This document shows, one piece after another, positions 5,479 through 6,254 of a stretch of DNA of 6,254 bases; the first letter of the stretch is position 1; each line of letters starts with the position of its first letter. The translations under genes were made by a program, and so were the position numbers. Location: NCBI GenBank assembly GCA_012962735.1, contig DTXA01000047.1:1-6254 (forward strand), read 5' to 3'. A model generated the notes under the pieces. The model made no database searches. It had not been told where the DNA came from and saw only the letters and a list, made by a program, of their open reading frames with translations. The stretch comes from Candidatus Latescibacterota bacterium. Lineage in GTDB: Bacteria; Latescibacterota; 4484-107; B68-G9.

Positions 5479-6254
5479 CTAAAGTGAACAATGGAAATGG
5501 TCGTATCCCCAGCGGGTTAGAAGTTCCCTCCTTTCTCCTCGCTCTATGTACACCCCCTCCCCCTCCGTTACAACCCCCACCTCGTATCCCGGCATCCGGG
5601 CTCCCTCCGGAGCGGTATACACCAACTCGAAGTCCTCCCCCCCAAACAGGGCCCAGTCCAAGGGGTCGCGCCTTAGAACCTCGGCCGCCCTTCGGACTTC
5701 GGGATCTATCGGGACCTTATCCCCGGAGACCACGGCACCACACCCGCTGGCTATACATATGTTGCGAACTTCAGAGGCAAGGCCGTCGCTTACATCCTCC
5801 ATAGCATGCGCCCTACCCCGCACAGACCTGGAAATATCGAGCCTTGCTACAGGCTCCAAGTGTTTCCTTTTGACCTCTTCGAAACCCTCCACCCCCTCCA
5901 GGAGGAGCTTGAGGCCGGCAGCCGAACCCCCCAAAGAACCTGAGACCCAGATGCGGTCCCCTGGACAGGCGGAGGAACGGAGGCACAGATTTTCCTCATC
6001 TACCTGGCCTATGAGGGTGATGGCCAGCACCATGACCTCCCCGTGGGTTATGTCCCCTCCGATCACCTCCATCCCGCATCTATCCGCAGATGCGTACAAT
6101 CCTTCGTAGATGCCGTCCACAAGCTCCACGGTGGCGTCCGATCTGAGGGTTAACCCTACAAGGGCGTACTGAGGATCGGCCCCCATAGCCGCAAGGTCGG
6201 AGAGGTTGCTCTCCATCGCCTTCCAGCCCACCTGACTGGGGGAGAAGTACTCCA
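5479..6254 (-). CDS. thiL: Thiamine-monophosphate kinase, 3' part
   Basis: Partial gene: the last 257 residues are visible and the open frame runs through the right edge, so the true start is outside. An in-frame GTG at 6231 is not the start, because the frame continues upstream as EYFSPSQ, matching the family's segment before GWKAMESNLSDLAAMGADP. ThiL is an ATP-dependent cytoplasmic kinase converting thiamine monophosphate to thiamine diphosphate, in the PurM/SelD-like fold. Visible motifs are NLSDLAAMGA (nucleotide/metal region), EVIGGDITHG (often GGDTT in relatives), PGDRIWVSGSLGGSAAGL, EDVSDGLASEV (Asp-rich metal motif) and the C-terminal ALFGGEDFELVYT. These together separate ThiL from HypE, SelD and PurM. 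The missing part should be roughly the first 60-80 residues. A hairpin repeat follows the TAG by 5 nt. Link to the lysine genes is positional only. Confidence 0.95.
   Translation of the reverse strand, partial: EYFSPSQVGWKAMESNLSDLAAMGADPQYALVGLTLRSDATVELVDGIYEGLYASADRCGMEVIGGDITHGEVMVLAITLIGQVDEENLCLRSSACPGDRIWVSGSLGGSAAGLKLLLEGVEGFEEVKRKHLEPVARLDISRSVRGRAHAMEDVSDGLASEVRNICIASGCGAVVSGDKVPIDPEVRRAAEVLRRDPLDWALFGGEDFELVYTAPEGARMPGYEVGVVTEGEGVYIERGERRELLTRWGYDHFHCSL

Noticed and set aside
6229..6231. GTG as the start of thiL
   Set aside because: The frame stays open to the window edge and the upstream residues (EYFSPSQ) match the family, so the gene begins outside the window.

Overview
This 6.25-kb window lies entirely within a run of six genes on the minus strand, read from right to left. 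The visible gene set is bacterial and includes diaminopimelate-type lysine synthesis, so the organism probably has peptidoglycan. The DNA is GC-rich, with frequent AGG arginine codons and some ATA codons, as is often seen in thermophiles. The secreted peptidase ends in a sorting-type tail (PYPNPS..., LLW..PPGLYLFRL, GKVAVVR) typical of the FCB group and of uncultivated lineages such as WOR-3, Hydrothermae and Latescibacteria. I infer an uncultivated, possibly thermophilic bacterium of that broad kind. This placement is an inference, not a firm assignment.

Layout in transcription order (right to left): a 3' portion of thiL (thiamine-monophosphate kinase, cut by the right edge); icd (NADP-type isocitrate dehydrogenase); lysA (diaminopimelate decarboxylase); dapF (diaminopimelate epimerase); an M28-family metallopeptidase carrying a CARDB-like domain and a C-terminal sorting-type domain; and the 5' portion of a nicotinamidase-like hydrolase (cut by the left edge). 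Gaps are 79 nt or less and one junction overlaps, so a single polycistronic unit is likely. No convincing promoter or intrinsic terminator is visible, and no gene-free stretch longer than 300 bases exists.

Functionally, dapF converts LL- to meso-diaminopimelate and lysA decarboxylates the meso form to lysine. icd makes 2-oxoglutarate and NADPH, both used in amino-acid synthesis. thiL makes the cofactor thiamine diphosphate, and the nicotinamidase would feed NAD salvage. The peptidase is presumably exported and may supply peptides or amino acids.

The most unusual signal is a short hairpin-forming repeat. It occurs three times, always in the same orientation, between the stop codon of one gene and the ribosome-binding site of the next (thiL/icd, lysA/dapF, M28/nicotinamidase). 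All three junctions with room for it have it. The two tight junctions (icd/lysA and dapF/M28) do not. I do not recognise the repeat as a named family.
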